From the NCBI GenBank assembly GCA_905215275.1, contig CAJMPE010000021.1, forward strand, positions 1 through 16,338: a stretch of 16,338 bases of DNA, read 5' to 3'. This document shows, piece by piece, positions 1 through 7,733 of this stretch. The translations under genes and the position numbers were made by a program. Source of the stretch: an uncultured bacterium (GTDB taxonomy: Bacteria; Actinomycetota; Coriobacteriia; Coriobacteriales; Coriobacteriaceae). The notes below the pieces were generated by a model. The model did no database searches and was not told the origin of the DNA. It was given only the letters and a program-made list of their open reading frames with translations. How positions within the stretch are numbered: position 1 is the first letter of the stretch; every line of letters begins with the position of its first letter.

Positions 1-150
1 CTTGGCCCATCGTCTCATCTTTCATATATCCCCCAAGCTCAATATCGGGACAACAATGTACCCAAAATTGGGGTCACATAGAGCTGTCAGGCGGTTGGAA
101 ATCTGATTTTATCTGTGAGAGAGGTTTTGCATATGTGCGTGAATGCGCGC

Positions 151-195
151 AACAACAAAAAGCCCCGGAAAGCGGGCGAATCGCTTTCCGGGGCT
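151..195 (-). terminator. Rho-independent terminator of the DUF5692 gene
   Basis: A perfect 13-bp inverted repeat (161-173 AGCCCCGGAAAGC with 183-195) encloses a 9-nt loop. Read on the minus strand it is followed by a T-rich tail (complement of 151-160). It lies about 70 bases beyond the stop codon of the minus-strand DUF5692 gene, where a terminator for the tetR-DUF5692 transcript is expected. The remaining bases 1-150 show no gene I can support. Confidence 0.88.
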
Positions 196-262
196 GCGCA
201 TGACGCGCGATTGCGGCATCGGCTAAGTTTGCCTACATCCAAATGTGGACGGAATAAACATG

Positions 263-1270
263 TTACTCGGCGTGAGCGTAATCAACCTTGGCGCGGCGAG
301 CAGTAGCCTTCTCCCAATCGCTGGTTCCCTCAAAGACGTCCTGCTTGTAGGGATTGCGGCCGAGCTTCTTGGCACGGTAGGCGATGTAGATGATCGCGGC
401 GACGTTGGCGACCAGCGCGGCGACCGAGACCGCGGTAGCGGCGCCGGGGTCGAGCGTGGAGTGGGTCACAAAGATGGACTCCTCTTGGAAGTACGGGAAC
501 ACCTGAGCAAACATGCACCAAATGGCCAGCGTAAAGGCGCGGTTCTGGATCCAGCCGCCCTTGTTCCAGATAAAGGCAGCGACGGTGGGCGCCAGCAGCA
601 GCGCAAAGCCGCAGAACCAGGAGTGGGTGGGCAGGCAGTTGTAGGTGTAGCAGAAGTTCCAGATATCGTAGGCGATGATGTAGACCCAGGTCATGTCGGG
701 CCACAGCATGTCGGTCTGATCCTCGGAGGCGTAGACGCTCCACCAACCGGTCATGCAGAAGATGTTGATGATACCGGCGATGCCGTTGAACACGTTGTTC
801 CAGCCGGCCAGCTGCGTGGCGCCCTCGGAGGTGACCCAGTTGGACTCGCCCAGGACAAAGAAGTGATAGGCGCTCTCGAAGTCGGACACGACGGCGATCA
901 TGATGTTGATGGCGACGATCACAAACGGCCACGCGCGGAACCAATGCGCCTTGCCGATCTTGCCCCACTGGTACTTAATGGCAATGAAGCCCCAGCAACC
1001 GGCCAGCGCCGCGTATACCTTGGCGTAGTGGAACCAGCTGTTCTGGTACACATGGGTGGGGTTGATGAGCGCCCACTCGGCGCCCTGCGAGACGCCGATG
1101 GCGATGGCGACGCAGTAGATGGTCATGGCCAGCGGAGCCACGCCAAAGATGATTGCTGCGCCCAGCTTGGTGCGGCGGCCGACCTCGTTGAGCACGATCA
1201 GGCCAATAAAGACCATGGCCCAGCCGGCCCAGTGGATAAGGGTATCGCTACCCCAAACATCGAACAGCAT
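263..1270 (-). CDS. DUF5692-family multi-pass membrane protein
   Basis: A 335-residue integral membrane protein of unknown function, which I place in DUF5692 from memory of similar actinobacterial proteins. Roughly nine hydrophobic segments can be seen, near residues 9-28, 35-58, 84-100, 112-130, 155-175, 190-205, 217-235, 245-260 and 278-300. The protein then ends in a charged cytoplasmic-looking tail (RAKKLGRNPYKQDVF onward). It is unusually rich in tryptophan, about 21 residues, with a WW pair near residue 170. The ATG at 1270 is preceded by AAAGGAG seven bases upstream. It lies 63 bases downstream of the TetR gene on the same strand, so the two probably form an operon ending at the terminator at 151-195. 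The divergent oxidoreductase suggests a redox or small-molecule transport link, but no substrate can be read from the sequence. Confidence 0.85.
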   Translation of the reverse strand: MLFDVWGSDTLIHWAGWAMVFIGLIVLNEVGRRTKLGAAIIFGVAPLAMTIYCVAIAIGVSQGAEWALINPTHVYQNSWFHYAKVYAALAGCWGFIAIKYQWGKIGKAHWFRAWPFVIVAINIMIAVVSDFESAYHFFVLGESNWVTSEGATQLAGWNNVFNGIAGIINIFCMTGWWSVYASEDQTDMLWPDMTWVYIIAYDIWNFCYTYNCLPTHSWFCGFALLLAPTVAAFIWNKGGWIQNRAFTLAIWCMFAQVFPYFQEESIFVTHSTLDPGAATAVSVAALVANVAAIIYIAYRAKKLGRNPYKQDVFEGTSDWEKATARRAKVDYAHAE

Positions 1271-1333
1271 GCTGCTCTCCTTTCACACGCCCGCGGCCCC
1301 TCTTCTGATCGCGGGCAGTTTGGCCAAATGTCG

Positions 1334-1996
1334 TCAGTTCTGGGGCTTGCGCTCCGGATACTTGGCGGTGTAGCCCTCGATGTGGAGCGTCGAGGCGATG
1401 ATTTCCTTGACCGTCTCGTCGGGCACATCGGGGTGCGTGCGGATATACATCAAAAGACCCATGATGAGGGTGTAGAACGTCTCGTAGACATGGTCGATGC
1501 GTAGCTCATGATGGGCGACAAAATCCACCACGGTGGTGTCGCAGATATACTGCGCCACGCGCTGGACCACGTTGTGCAAAAAGCCGCCGTAGAGCGCGCC
1601 GCTGCTTGAGGTGAGCGTGCTCGGCAGCTCGTGGCCGCTGGCGACCAGGCGCTTAAAGAGCGGGGCGACGGTGTCGAGCGCGCCCTCAATATCACCGACG
1701 ATGCGGTTGGCATTCCACTGCTCGAGCTCGGAGATAAAACCGTCGATTGCCTCGTCCATGACGGCGGTGACGGCGGCGTCCATGTCGGCGAAGTAGTGGT
1801 AGAACAGCGAGCGCGTGCAGCCGGCTCGCTTGGTCACGGCTGATACCGATAGATGCGACACGCCCAGCTCAGAGCTCACGGTGCGCACGGCATCGAGGAT
1901 CTCGCGACGGCGTTCGTCGCCCGTCAAGCGCTTTGCCGTGCTGTCGGGCGCGGGGACGGCGTCGGCCACAGAGGTGTTCGCTGCGTTACTGCTCAT
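1334..1996 (-). CDS. TetR/AcrR-family transcriptional regulator
   Basis: A 220-residue regulator. After a variable polar N-terminus (1-25), residues about 28-75 form a TetR DNA-binding domain: ERRREILDAV helix, helix-turn-helix around 47-70 with the typical SLFYHYFADMDA recognition segment. The remainder is a helical ligand-binding and dimerisation domain. I chose the ATG at 1996 because AAAGGCGG sits just upstream; an in-frame ATG at 2014 would add six residues (MKGGKH) but lacks a good ribosome binding site. It is co-oriented with the DUF5692 gene and divergent from the large oxidoreductase. Two matching palindromes in the shared intergenic region (2056-2093) are probable binding sites, so it likely represses itself and the divergent gene. 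The ligand is unknown. Confidence 0.93.
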   Translation of the reverse strand: MSSNAANTSVADAVPAPDSTAKRLTGDERRREILDAVRTVSSELGVSHLSVSAVTKRAGCTRSLFYHYFADMDAAVTAVMDEAIDGFISELEQWNANRIVGDIEGALDTVAPLFKRLVASGHELPSTLTSSSGALYGGFLHNVVQRVAQYICDTTVVDFVAHHELRIDHVYETFYTLIMGLLMYIRTHPDVPDETVKEIIASTLHIEGYTAKYPERKPQN

Positions 1997-2055
1997 GTGC
2001 TTGCCGCCTTTCATCCGTTTGAGCCTGACCGTTCGCCTAACAGTCTTGAATATTG

Positions 2056-2070
2056 TTGACGGTTCGTCAA
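2056..2070. promoter_or_regulatory. Probable TetR operator, copy 1
   Basis: TTGAC-GGTTC-GTCAA, a perfect 5-bp-arm palindrome with a 5-bp spacer. It lies in the divergent intergenic region between tetR and the oxidoreductase. It shares the exact TTGAC-N5-GTCAA form with a second copy 23 bp away (centre to centre), close to two helical turns. Size and location suit a TetR-family dimer site. That this TetR binds here is inference. Confidence 0.65.
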
Positions 2071-2078
2071 TACTGTTT

Positions 2079-2093
2079 TTGACACAATGTCAA
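2079..2093. promoter_or_regulatory. Probable TetR operator, copy 2
   Basis: TTGAC-ACAAT-GTCAA, the second copy of the palindrome at 2056-2070. The outer flanks also match: TATTGTTGAC at 2051-2060 is the perfect inverse of GTCAACAATA at 2089-2098, so the outer half-sites of the two operators share a 10-bp extended half-site. TTGACA/TTGACG within these sites could also serve as -35 elements, so bound repressor would occlude polymerase. I could not assign a convincing -10. Confidence 0.65.
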
Positions 2094-2184
2094 CAATAAC
2101 GGGTGAACGGCGTGGGGGCATGTCGAGCCCGTAAAAAGAGGGGCGCCGCGGTCTCGCCGGGCTGTGGCAAGAGAAGGGACAACC

Positions 2185-4962
2185 ATGATTCTCAACGGAC
2201 CGGGGATTAGCTACACCGAGCCCGACATCGGTTCGGAGTTCGTGCCGCCGCTGCCGGAGCATCCGCGCGAGGCCATCGTCAAGCTGTGCGAGCACTGCAC
2301 CAACCGTCTGCTGCATCGCGATGAGCTGCTGGGCTACGAGTACTGGTCGTTTGCCGAGGCCGCGACTGACGAGCAGGCCGAAGTGCTCTGCAAGATGAAG
2401 ATGCGCCGTCCCTATACGCTGCCCGAGATGGTCAAGCTCACCGGCATGCCCGAGGCCGATATCGAGAAGATGCTCGACGACATGAGCTACACGGGCCTGC
2501 TCGAGTACAACTGGGAAAACCCCGAGCGCGCCAAGCAGTGGGTGCTGCCCATGCTGGTGCCGGGTTCTGCCGAGTTTCTCAACATGCGCGTGAGCCAGCT
2601 CGAGGAGCATCCGGTCTACGCTAAGTTCTTTGAACAGGCATCCAAGGGCCCGCTGTCCAAGGCCACGCCGATGGTGCCGCCCGGAGGCGCCGGTATCGGC
2701 ATGCACGTCATTCCGGTCGAGAAGGCCATCGATGCCGCGAGCACGTCGGTGCCTATTGAGCATATCGAGCATTGGCTCGACAAATACGAGGGGAAGTATG
2801 CCGCCAGCACCTGCAGCTGCCGCGCGAGCCGTCGCGTGATGGGCGAGGGCTGCGCCGACGACCCGGCCGATTGGTGCATCGCCGTGGGCGATATGGCCGA
2901 CTACGTGGTCGAGACCGACCGCGGCCATTACGTGACCCGCGACGAGGTCTACGACATCCTGCGCCAGGCCGAGGACAACGGCTTTGTGCACCAGATCACC
3001 AACATCGACGGCGAGAACAAGATCTTCGCCATCTGCAACTGCAACGTCAACGTGTGCTATGCCCTGCGCACCTCGCAGCTGTTCAACACGCCCAACCTGT
3101 CGCGCTCGGCCTATGTCGCCAAGGTCGAGAAGGACAAGTGCGTGGCCTGCGGTCGCTGCGTTGAGGTGTGCCCGGCCGGTGCCGCTAAGCTGGGCCAGAA
3201 GCTCTGCAGCAAAAAGGCCGGCGGACAGGTGCCCGAGTATCCCCGCCAGGAGCTGCCCGATGCCACCAAGTGGGACCACACCAAGTGGTCGCCCAACTAC
3301 CGCAACGACAACCGCATCGAGACGCATGAGTCCGGCACCGCGCCCTGCAAGACGGCCTGCCCCGCGCACGTTGCCGTTCAGGGCTACTTAAAGCTCGCGG
3401 CGCAGGGCCGCTATGACGAGGCGCTGGCACTCATTAAGCGCGAGAACCCTCTGCCCGCTATCTGCGGCCGTGTGTGCAATCGCCGCTGCGAGGATGCCTG
3501 CACCCGCGGCCGTGTGGACGCCGCCGTGGCCATCGACGAGGTCAAGAAGTTCATCGCCCAGCGCGATCTGGATGCCGCGACCCGCTATGTCCCGCCCGTG
3601 GTGACGCCGACGCGCGCTGGCGGCTTCGACCAGAAGATCGCCATTATCGGTGCCGGTCCGGCCGGCCTGTCCTGCGCTTTCTACCTGGCCGAGAAGGGCT
3701 ACAAGCCCGTCGTGTTCGAGAAGAACGAGCGCCCGGGCGGCATGCTCACCTACGGCATTCCCAGCTTTAAGCTGCAGAAGGACGTTATCGAGGCCGAGGT
3801 CGAGGTTATTCGCCTGATGGGTGCCGAGTTCCGCTATGGCGTGGAGGTCGGTCGCGATGTGACGCTCGATGAGCTGCGCGAGCAGGGCTTTAAGGCCTTT
3901 TATGTTGCCATCGGCTGCCAGGGCGGCCGCCTTGCCGGTATTCCGGGCGAGGATGCCGAGGACGTGACCGTGGCCGTCGACTTCTTGCGCGAGGTCAACA
4001 GCGGCAAGATCGACGCGCTGCCCGGCCGCACCATCGTGGTGGGCGGCGGCAACGTGGCCATCGACGTGGCCCGCAACGCCTGCCGTCTGGGCTCCGAGCA
4101 CGTCGAGATGTTCTGCCTGGAGAGCGAGGCCCAGATGCCCGCCAGCGAGGAAGAGCGTCGCGAGGCCATCGAGGACGGCGCGCGCATCAGCTGTGGTTGG
4201 GGTCCCAAGGAGGTTCACCTGGACGAGTCCGGCCGTGTGTGCGGTATCACCTTCAAGCGCTGCACGCGCGTCTTTGACGACGAGGGCCGGTTTGCGCCCG
4301 AGTACGACGAGAACGATCTGCGTCGTGTCGATGCCGACCGTGTCGTCATGTCGATTGGCCAGTCCATTGTGTGGGGCGACCTGCTGACTGGCTCCAAGGT
4401 GGAGCTTGGCCGCGGCCAGGGTGCCCTTGCCGATCCCCAGACCTATCAGACCGCCGAGCCCGACATCTTTGTGGGCGGCGACGTCTACACCGGTCCGAGC
4501 TTTGCTATCGACGCCATCGCTGCCGGTCACGAGGCCGCTGTCTCCATCCACCGCTTTGTGCAGCCGGGCTCCACGCTTACCATCGGCCGCAACCAGCGCC
4601 GCTACACTGCGCTCGACCGCGACGACGTTGTGCTCGAGAGCTACGACAACGCGAGCCGCGAGGTTGCCCACGTTGACCGCGAGCGCGAGAAGGCCGCGCC
4701 GTTTAGCGAGTACGTCGAGACCTTTACCGAGGAGCAGGTGCGCGCCGAGACCGCCCGTTGCCTGGGTTGCGGTGCCTCGATCGTCGACCCCAACAAGTGC
4801 ATCGGCTGCGGCCTGTGCACCACCAAGTGCGCGTTCGACGCCATCCATCTGGATCGCGACCGCCCCGAGTGCTCCACGATGGTCAAATACGAGCAAAAGC
4901 TCCCCAGTCTGGGTAAGTACGCTTTGAAACGCGCAATCAAAATCAAGTTCGGTCGTAAATAG
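2185..4962 (+). CDS. Multidomain FAD/iron-sulfur oxidoreductase, glutamate synthase small-subunit-like
   Basis: A 925-residue soluble protein likely to move electrons between NAD(P)H and ferredoxin-type partners. Residues 1-200 are an N-terminal helical part that may include a winged helix. Residues 205-330 hold a cysteine-rich module (C210, C212, C223, C231, C284, C286, C291) and a ferredoxin motif CX2CX2CX3CP (C319, C322, C325, C329). Residues 388-480 are the Fer4_20 domain of GltD/dihydropyrimidine dehydrogenase (C388, C392, C427, C431, C435, C439). An FAD Rossmann motif GAGPAG is at about 489-494, an NAD(P)H motif GGGN near 620-623, and the FAD-closing GGD at 764-766. The C-terminus adds a ferredoxin-like cluster (C859, C862, C872, C875, C878, C882). 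The ATG at 2185 follows GAGAAGGGA; the upstream in-frame GTG at 2164 lacks this. The gene is monocistronic, divergent from tetR, and ends before a hairpin. The physiological substrate is not identifiable; it is not simply glutamate synthase, as no large subunit is present. Confidence 0.85.
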   Translation: MILNGPGISYTEPDIGSEFVPPLPEHPREAIVKLCEHCTNRLLHRDELLGYEYWSFAEAATDEQAEVLCKMKMRRPYTLPEMVKLTGMPEADIEKMLDDMSYTGLLEYNWENPERAKQWVLPMLVPGSAEFLNMRVSQLEEHPVYAKFFEQASKGPLSKATPMVPPGGAGIGMHVIPVEKAIDAASTSVPIEHIEHWLDKYEGKYAASTCSCRASRRVMGEGCADDPADWCIAVGDMADYVVETDRGHYVTRDEVYDILRQAEDNGFVHQITNIDGENKIFAICNCNVNVCYALRTSQLFNTPNLSRSAYVAKVEKDKCVACGRCVEVCPAGAAKLGQKLCSKKAGGQVPEYPRQELPDATKWDHTKWSPNYRNDNRIETHESGTAPCKTACPAHVAVQGYLKLAAQGRYDEALALIKRENPLPAICGRVCNRRCEDACTRGRVDAAVAIDEVKKFIAQRDLDAATRYVPPVVTPTRAGGFDQKIAIIGAGPAGLSCAFYLAEKGYKPVVFEKNERPGGMLTYGIPSFKLQKDVIEAEVEVIRLMGAEFRYGVEVGRDVTLDELREQGFKAFYVAIGCQGGRLAGIPGEDAEDVTVAVDFLREVNSGKIDALPGRTIVVGGGNVAIDVARNACRLGSEHVEMFCLESEAQMPASEEERREAIEDGARISCGWGPKEVHLDESGRVCGITFKRCTRVFDDEGRFAPEYDENDLRRVDADRVVMSIGQSIVWGDLLTGSKVELGRGQGALADPQTYQTAEPDIFVGGDVYTGPSFAIDAIAAGHEAAVSIHRFVQPGSTLTIGRNQRRYTALDRDDVVLESYDNASREVAHVDREREKAAPFSEYVETFTEEQVRAETARCLGCGASIVDPNKCIGCGLCTTKCAFDAIHLDRDRPECSTMVKYEQKLPSLGKYALKRAIKIKFGRK

Positions 4963-4979
4963 GTAACCATGGCCGGTAG

Positions 4980-5018
4980 GGGGACGGCGCAGACTAGATT
5001 TCGCCGTCCCCTTGCTTT
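4980..5018 (+). terminator. Hairpin terminator after the oxidoreductase
   Basis: A 10-bp GC-rich inverted repeat, GGGGACGGCG (4980-4989) with CGCCGTCCCC (5002-5011), and a 12-nt loop. It is followed by the moderately T-rich TTGCTTTG. It lies 18 bases after the stop codon. The T-tract is weak, so some read-through into hypA is possible. The GGGACGGC arm recurs in another hairpin at 9716-9734, so this may belong to a dispersed hairpin family. Confidence 0.65.
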
Positions 5019-5058
5019 GAGTTTGCATCGCATCAACCGTTGTTGAAAGGTTTCTACC

Positions 5059-5487
5059 TTGCACGAATTGGGAATCGTTTATCACATCATTCGCGATGTT
5101 GAGAACGTGGCGCGCGCCAATGGCGTGAGTCGCGTTTCGAGCGTCACGCTGCTGCTGGGCGAGGTCTCGGGCGTCGTTTCCGACTTACTGCTCGACGCTT
5201 GGCGCTGGGCGGCAGATAAAAAGTCCATCACCGAGGATGCGGAGCTTATTGTGGAGCCCGTCGAGGCCGTGACACATTGCGAGGCGTGCGGCCGCGACTA
5301 CGCGACGGTCGAGCACGGCAAGACCTGCCCCCATTGCGGTAGCGGCGAGACATACCTGCTGCAGGGCCAGGAGGTCATGATCAAGCAGATCGAGACCCCC
5401 GACGAGGACCCGGCAGACGCTGCTCCTGACGGTCCTTCCGACGCTCCCGACGCCGTCGACGCCGCCAACCCCCTCCACATCGCCTAA
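5059..5487 (+). CDS. hypA: Hydrogenase maturation nickel metallochaperone HypA
   Basis: HypA delivers nickel to the [NiFe]-hydrogenase large subunit, together with HypB in the known pathway. The N-terminus is the invariant MHEL, whose Met amine and His2 form the nickel site. This fixes the start at the TTG codon at 5059, eight bases after GAAAGG. The structural zinc site is two CXXC pairs, C74-EA-C77 and C90-PH-C93. The family is usually about 115 residues; here 142, because of an Asp/Ala/Pro-rich acidic tail from about residue 115 that looks disordered. No other hyp gene or hydrogenase is in the window, so its targets are elsewhere. The position next to the iron-sulfur oxidoreductase may be coincidental. 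A palindromic repeat follows immediately. Confidence 0.95.
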   Translation: MHELGIVYHIIRDVENVARANGVSRVSSVTLLLGEVSGVVSDLLLDAWRWAADKKSITEDAELIVEPVEAVTHCEACGRDYATVEHGKTCPHCGSGETYLLQGQEVMIKQIETPDEDPADAAPDGPSDAPDAVDAANPLHIA

Positions 5488-5494
5488 CTTGGTC

Positions 5495-5567
5495 GTTGGG
5501 GACGTTCTTAAACGACTAGTCAAACAAGAACGTCCCCAACGACTAGTCGTTTAAGAACGTCCCCAAT
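5495..5567. repeat. Nested palindromic intergenic repeat
   Basis: Three copies of one arm are arranged as two overlapping inverted repeats. GTTGGGGACGTTCTT (5495-5509) is the exact inverse of 5526-5540. A longer 26-bp arm at 5496-5521 is the exact inverse of 5541-5566. The centre contains the 14-bp perfect palindrome AACGACTAGTCGTT (5538-5551). The RNA could fold in two mutually exclusive ways. It begins eight bases after hypA and may end its transcript, although no T-run follows. The form suggests a REP- or MITE-like dispersed element. Confidence 0.8.
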
Positions 5568-5890
5568 GACTACTTGCGCTAGAGCATAAGTCACGCTAAT
5601 AGTCAAGTTATGTCTGTTTAAACAAAATAGCAGCAGTACAAGCGCATTCACGCTTGCCTAAAATCGATATTAATGAACAGCCTGCTTGTATCTGTAAAAT
5701 GCGCGGCTTGATGAGCGGCGCCTTGGCGGGTAATGAGTGAAAAACCAGCAACGTAATCAACTTGTAACAAAGCTAGACGTTTAAACAAATAATGCAACCT
5801 TTTGCAAATTTAGCGATAATTCCACAAACTAAACAGGTATACTTCCTTAATGTCGTGTAGGGAATACGTAGACAAAAAGGAGGTTATGTG
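5568..5890. promoter_or_regulatory. PTS operon upstream regulatory region
   Basis: An AT-richer, gene-free stretch ahead of the mannose-type PTS operon. It contains two copies of GTTTAAACAAA (from 5616 and from 5779), each with the 8-bp palindrome GTTTAAAC. It also has a 5-bp-arm inverted repeat TGCAA-CCTT-TTGCA (5793-5806) and a possible -10 TATACT (5838-5843) without a good -35. A missing -35 would fit activator-dependent expression. No regulator of the PTS is encoded nearby. AAGGAGG at 5877-5883 is the ribosome binding site. Confidence 0.4.
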
Positions 5891-6880
5891 ATGGTAAGTA
5901 TTGTTCTTGCTAGCCACGGGGACTTGGCAGCTGGAATCAAGCAGACGGGCTCGATGGTCTTTGGCGATCAGCCGTCTGTTGCCGTGGTCTCGCTCGAGCC
6001 GAGCATGGGCCCCGACGACTTCCGTGCCAAGGTCGAGGAAGCAATCGCTTCCTTCGAGGACCAGGAGCAGGTGCTCTTCCTCGTTGATCTGTGGGGCGGC
6101 ACGCCGTTCAACCAGATCAGCGGGCTCATCGAGGGCCACGATTCCTGGGCTATCGTCACCGGTGTCAACCTGCCTATGCTCATCGAGGCATATTCGCAGC
6201 GCTTTGACGCAAAGAACACTGCACATGCGATCGCAAAACATCTCGTGACTGAGGCTAAGGCTGGCGTGCGCGTCAAGCCCGAGTCTCTGGAGCCCGAGGA
6301 GAAGAAGCCGGCTGCGGCCGCCGCTGCTCCTGCAGGCGCCATTCCTCCGGGAACGGTCATCGGCGACGGGCACATCAAGATTGCCCACGTCCGTATCGAC
6401 ACCCGTCTGCTGCATGGTCAGGTGGCCACCACGTGGACCAAGCAGATCAACCCCAACCGCATCATCGTGGTTTCCGACGGCGTTGCTCACGACGAGCTCC
6501 GCAAGACCATGATCGAGCAGGCTGCCCCTCCGGGAGTCCATGCCAACGTCGTGCCCATCAAGAAGATGGCCGAGGTCGTCAAGGACACGCGCTTTGGTGA
6601 CACCAAGGCCATGCTGCTCTTTGAGAACCCGCAGGATCTGCTCAAGGCCATCGAGGCCGGCGTCGACATCAAGGAAGTCAACATCGGCTCCATGGCTCAC
6701 TCCAAGGGCAAGGTCGTCGTCACCAACGCCGTCGCTATGGGCGATGACGATGTCAAGACTCTCGAGGCCCTCAAGGCCAAGGGCGTCAAGTTCGAGGTCC
6801 GCAAGGTTCCTTCGGATTCCTCCGAGGATCTCGACGCCATGTTGAAGAAAGCTAAGGCCGAACTGGCCGCTCAAGCATAG
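5891..6880 (+). CDS. manX: PTS mannose-family EIIAB fusion
   Basis: Cytoplasmic phosphocarrier of a mannose-class sugar phosphotransferase system, 329 residues, close to the usual length of ManX-type EIIAB proteins. Residues 1-125 are the EIIA domain, with the phosphorylated histidine expected at H9 in VLASHGDLAAG. Residues about 133-158 form an Ala/Pro-rich flexible linker. Residues 160-325 are EIIB, with the active histidine H175 in RIDTRLLHGQV. Phosphate passes from HPr to H9, to H175 and then to the sugar entering through EIIC/EIID. The ATG at 5891 has AAGGAGG seven bases upstream; the GTG at 5888 is too close to it. It is first in an operon with the EIIC and EIID genes. Exact sugar specificity (mannose, glucose, fructose, glucosamine or other) cannot be read from the sequence. 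Confidence 0.93.
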   Translation: MVSIVLASHGDLAAGIKQTGSMVFGDQPSVAVVSLEPSMGPDDFRAKVEEAIASFEDQEQVLFLVDLWGGTPFNQISGLIEGHDSWAIVTGVNLPMLIEAYSQRFDAKNTAHAIAKHLVTEAKAGVRVKPESLEPEEKKPAAAAAAPAGAIPPGTVIGDGHIKIAHVRIDTRLLHGQVATTWTKQINPNRIIVVSDGVAHDELRKTMIEQAAPPGVHANVVPIKKMAEVVKDTRFGDTKAMLLFENPQDLLKAIEAGVDIKEVNIGSMAHSKGKVVVTNAVAMGDDDVKTLEALKAKGVKFEVRKVPSDSSEDLDAMLKKAKAELAAQA

Positions 6881-6898
6881 TAAAGGAGGGTCCGATAC

Positions 6899-7717
6899 AT
6901 GTCTGCAATCACTATTCTGCTTGTTGCGATTGTCGCGTTGCTTGCCGGTATGGAAGGCATTCTGGATGAGTTCCAGTTCCATCAGCCGCTCGTGGCATGC
7001 ACGCTTATCGGTCTCGTAACCGGTCACCTTCAGGAGGGCATCCTCCTGGGCGGTTCGCTCCAGATGATGGCCCTTGGCTGGGCTAACGTCGGCGCCGCCG
7101 TCGCGCCTGACGCCGCTCTGGCCTCGGTCGCCTCTTCGATCATCATGGTGCTCGCCCTCAACGGCGGCGCTACCGATCCGTCGAAGGCCGTTACCGCCGC
7201 TATCGCCGTCGCTGTCCCGCTGTCGGTCGCTGGTCTGTTCCTGACCATGATCTGCCGTACCCTGGCTACCGCTATCGCTCACGCCATGGACGGTTGCGCC
7301 GAGAAAGGCGACTTCGCCGGCATCGAGCGCTGGCAGTACATTGCCATCCTTATGCAGGGCCTTCGTATCGCCATCCCGGCAGTGCTTCTGTGCATCATCC
7401 CGGCCGAGGCTGTTACCAACGCGCTTAACGCTATGCCCGACTGGCTGTCCGGCGGCATGGCTGTCGGCGGCGGCATGGTCGCTTCCGTCGGTTACGCCAT
7501 GGTCATCAACATGATGGCCACCAAGGAGACCTGGCCGTTCTTCATCCTCGGCTTTGTCCTTGCTGCCATCCCTCAGCTCACGCTGATCGCCCTTGGCCTC
7601 ATCGGCATTTCCCTTGCCCTCATCTACCTTGGCCTTAAGGATCTGGCCAAGCAGGGTGGCGGCATGGGCGGTGGCTCCGGCGACCCGCTCGGCGATATTC
7701 TGAACGATTACGAGTAG
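6899..7717 (+). CDS. manY: PTS mannose-family EIIC membrane component
   Basis: A 272-residue integral membrane subunit of the mannose-class PTS that, with EIID, forms the sugar-translocating channel. The sequence is hydrophobic throughout. It has the family-typical N-terminal segment (ITILLVAIVALLAGMEGILDEFQF) and a characteristic glycine-rich stretch around GHLQEGILLGGSLQMMALGWANVGAAVAPDAALASV. The C-terminus is a cytoplasmic Gly-rich tail (GGGMGGGSGDPLGDI). The ATG follows GGAGGG by eight bases. It begins 18 bases after the EIIAB stop and ends 16 bases before the EIID start, so the three genes are clearly co-transcribed. Confidence 0.94.
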   Translation: MSAITILLVAIVALLAGMEGILDEFQFHQPLVACTLIGLVTGHLQEGILLGGSLQMMALGWANVGAAVAPDAALASVASSIIMVLALNGGATDPSKAVTAAIAVAVPLSVAGLFLTMICRTLATAIAHAMDGCAEKGDFAGIERWQYIAILMQGLRIAIPAVLLCIIPAEAVTNALNAMPDWLSGGMAVGGGMVASVGYAMVINMMATKETWPFFILGFVLAAIPQLTLIALGLIGISLALIYLGLKDLAKQGGGMGGGSGDPLGDILNDYE

Positions 7718-7733
7718 GAGGGGAGTGATACAT

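Noticed and set aside
245..1504. 419-codon plus-strand open frame opposite DUF5692
   Set aside because: Antisense to a protein with clear membrane segments, good start and terminator.
2164..2184. Upstream GTG start for the oxidoreductase
   Set aside because: The ribosome binding site GAGAAGGGA lies between it and the ATG at 2185, which it serves at proper spacing.
3388..5085. Long minus-strand open frame opposite the oxidoreductase and hypA start
   Set aside because: Antisense to genes with clear domains; long shadow frames are expected in GC-rich coding DNA.
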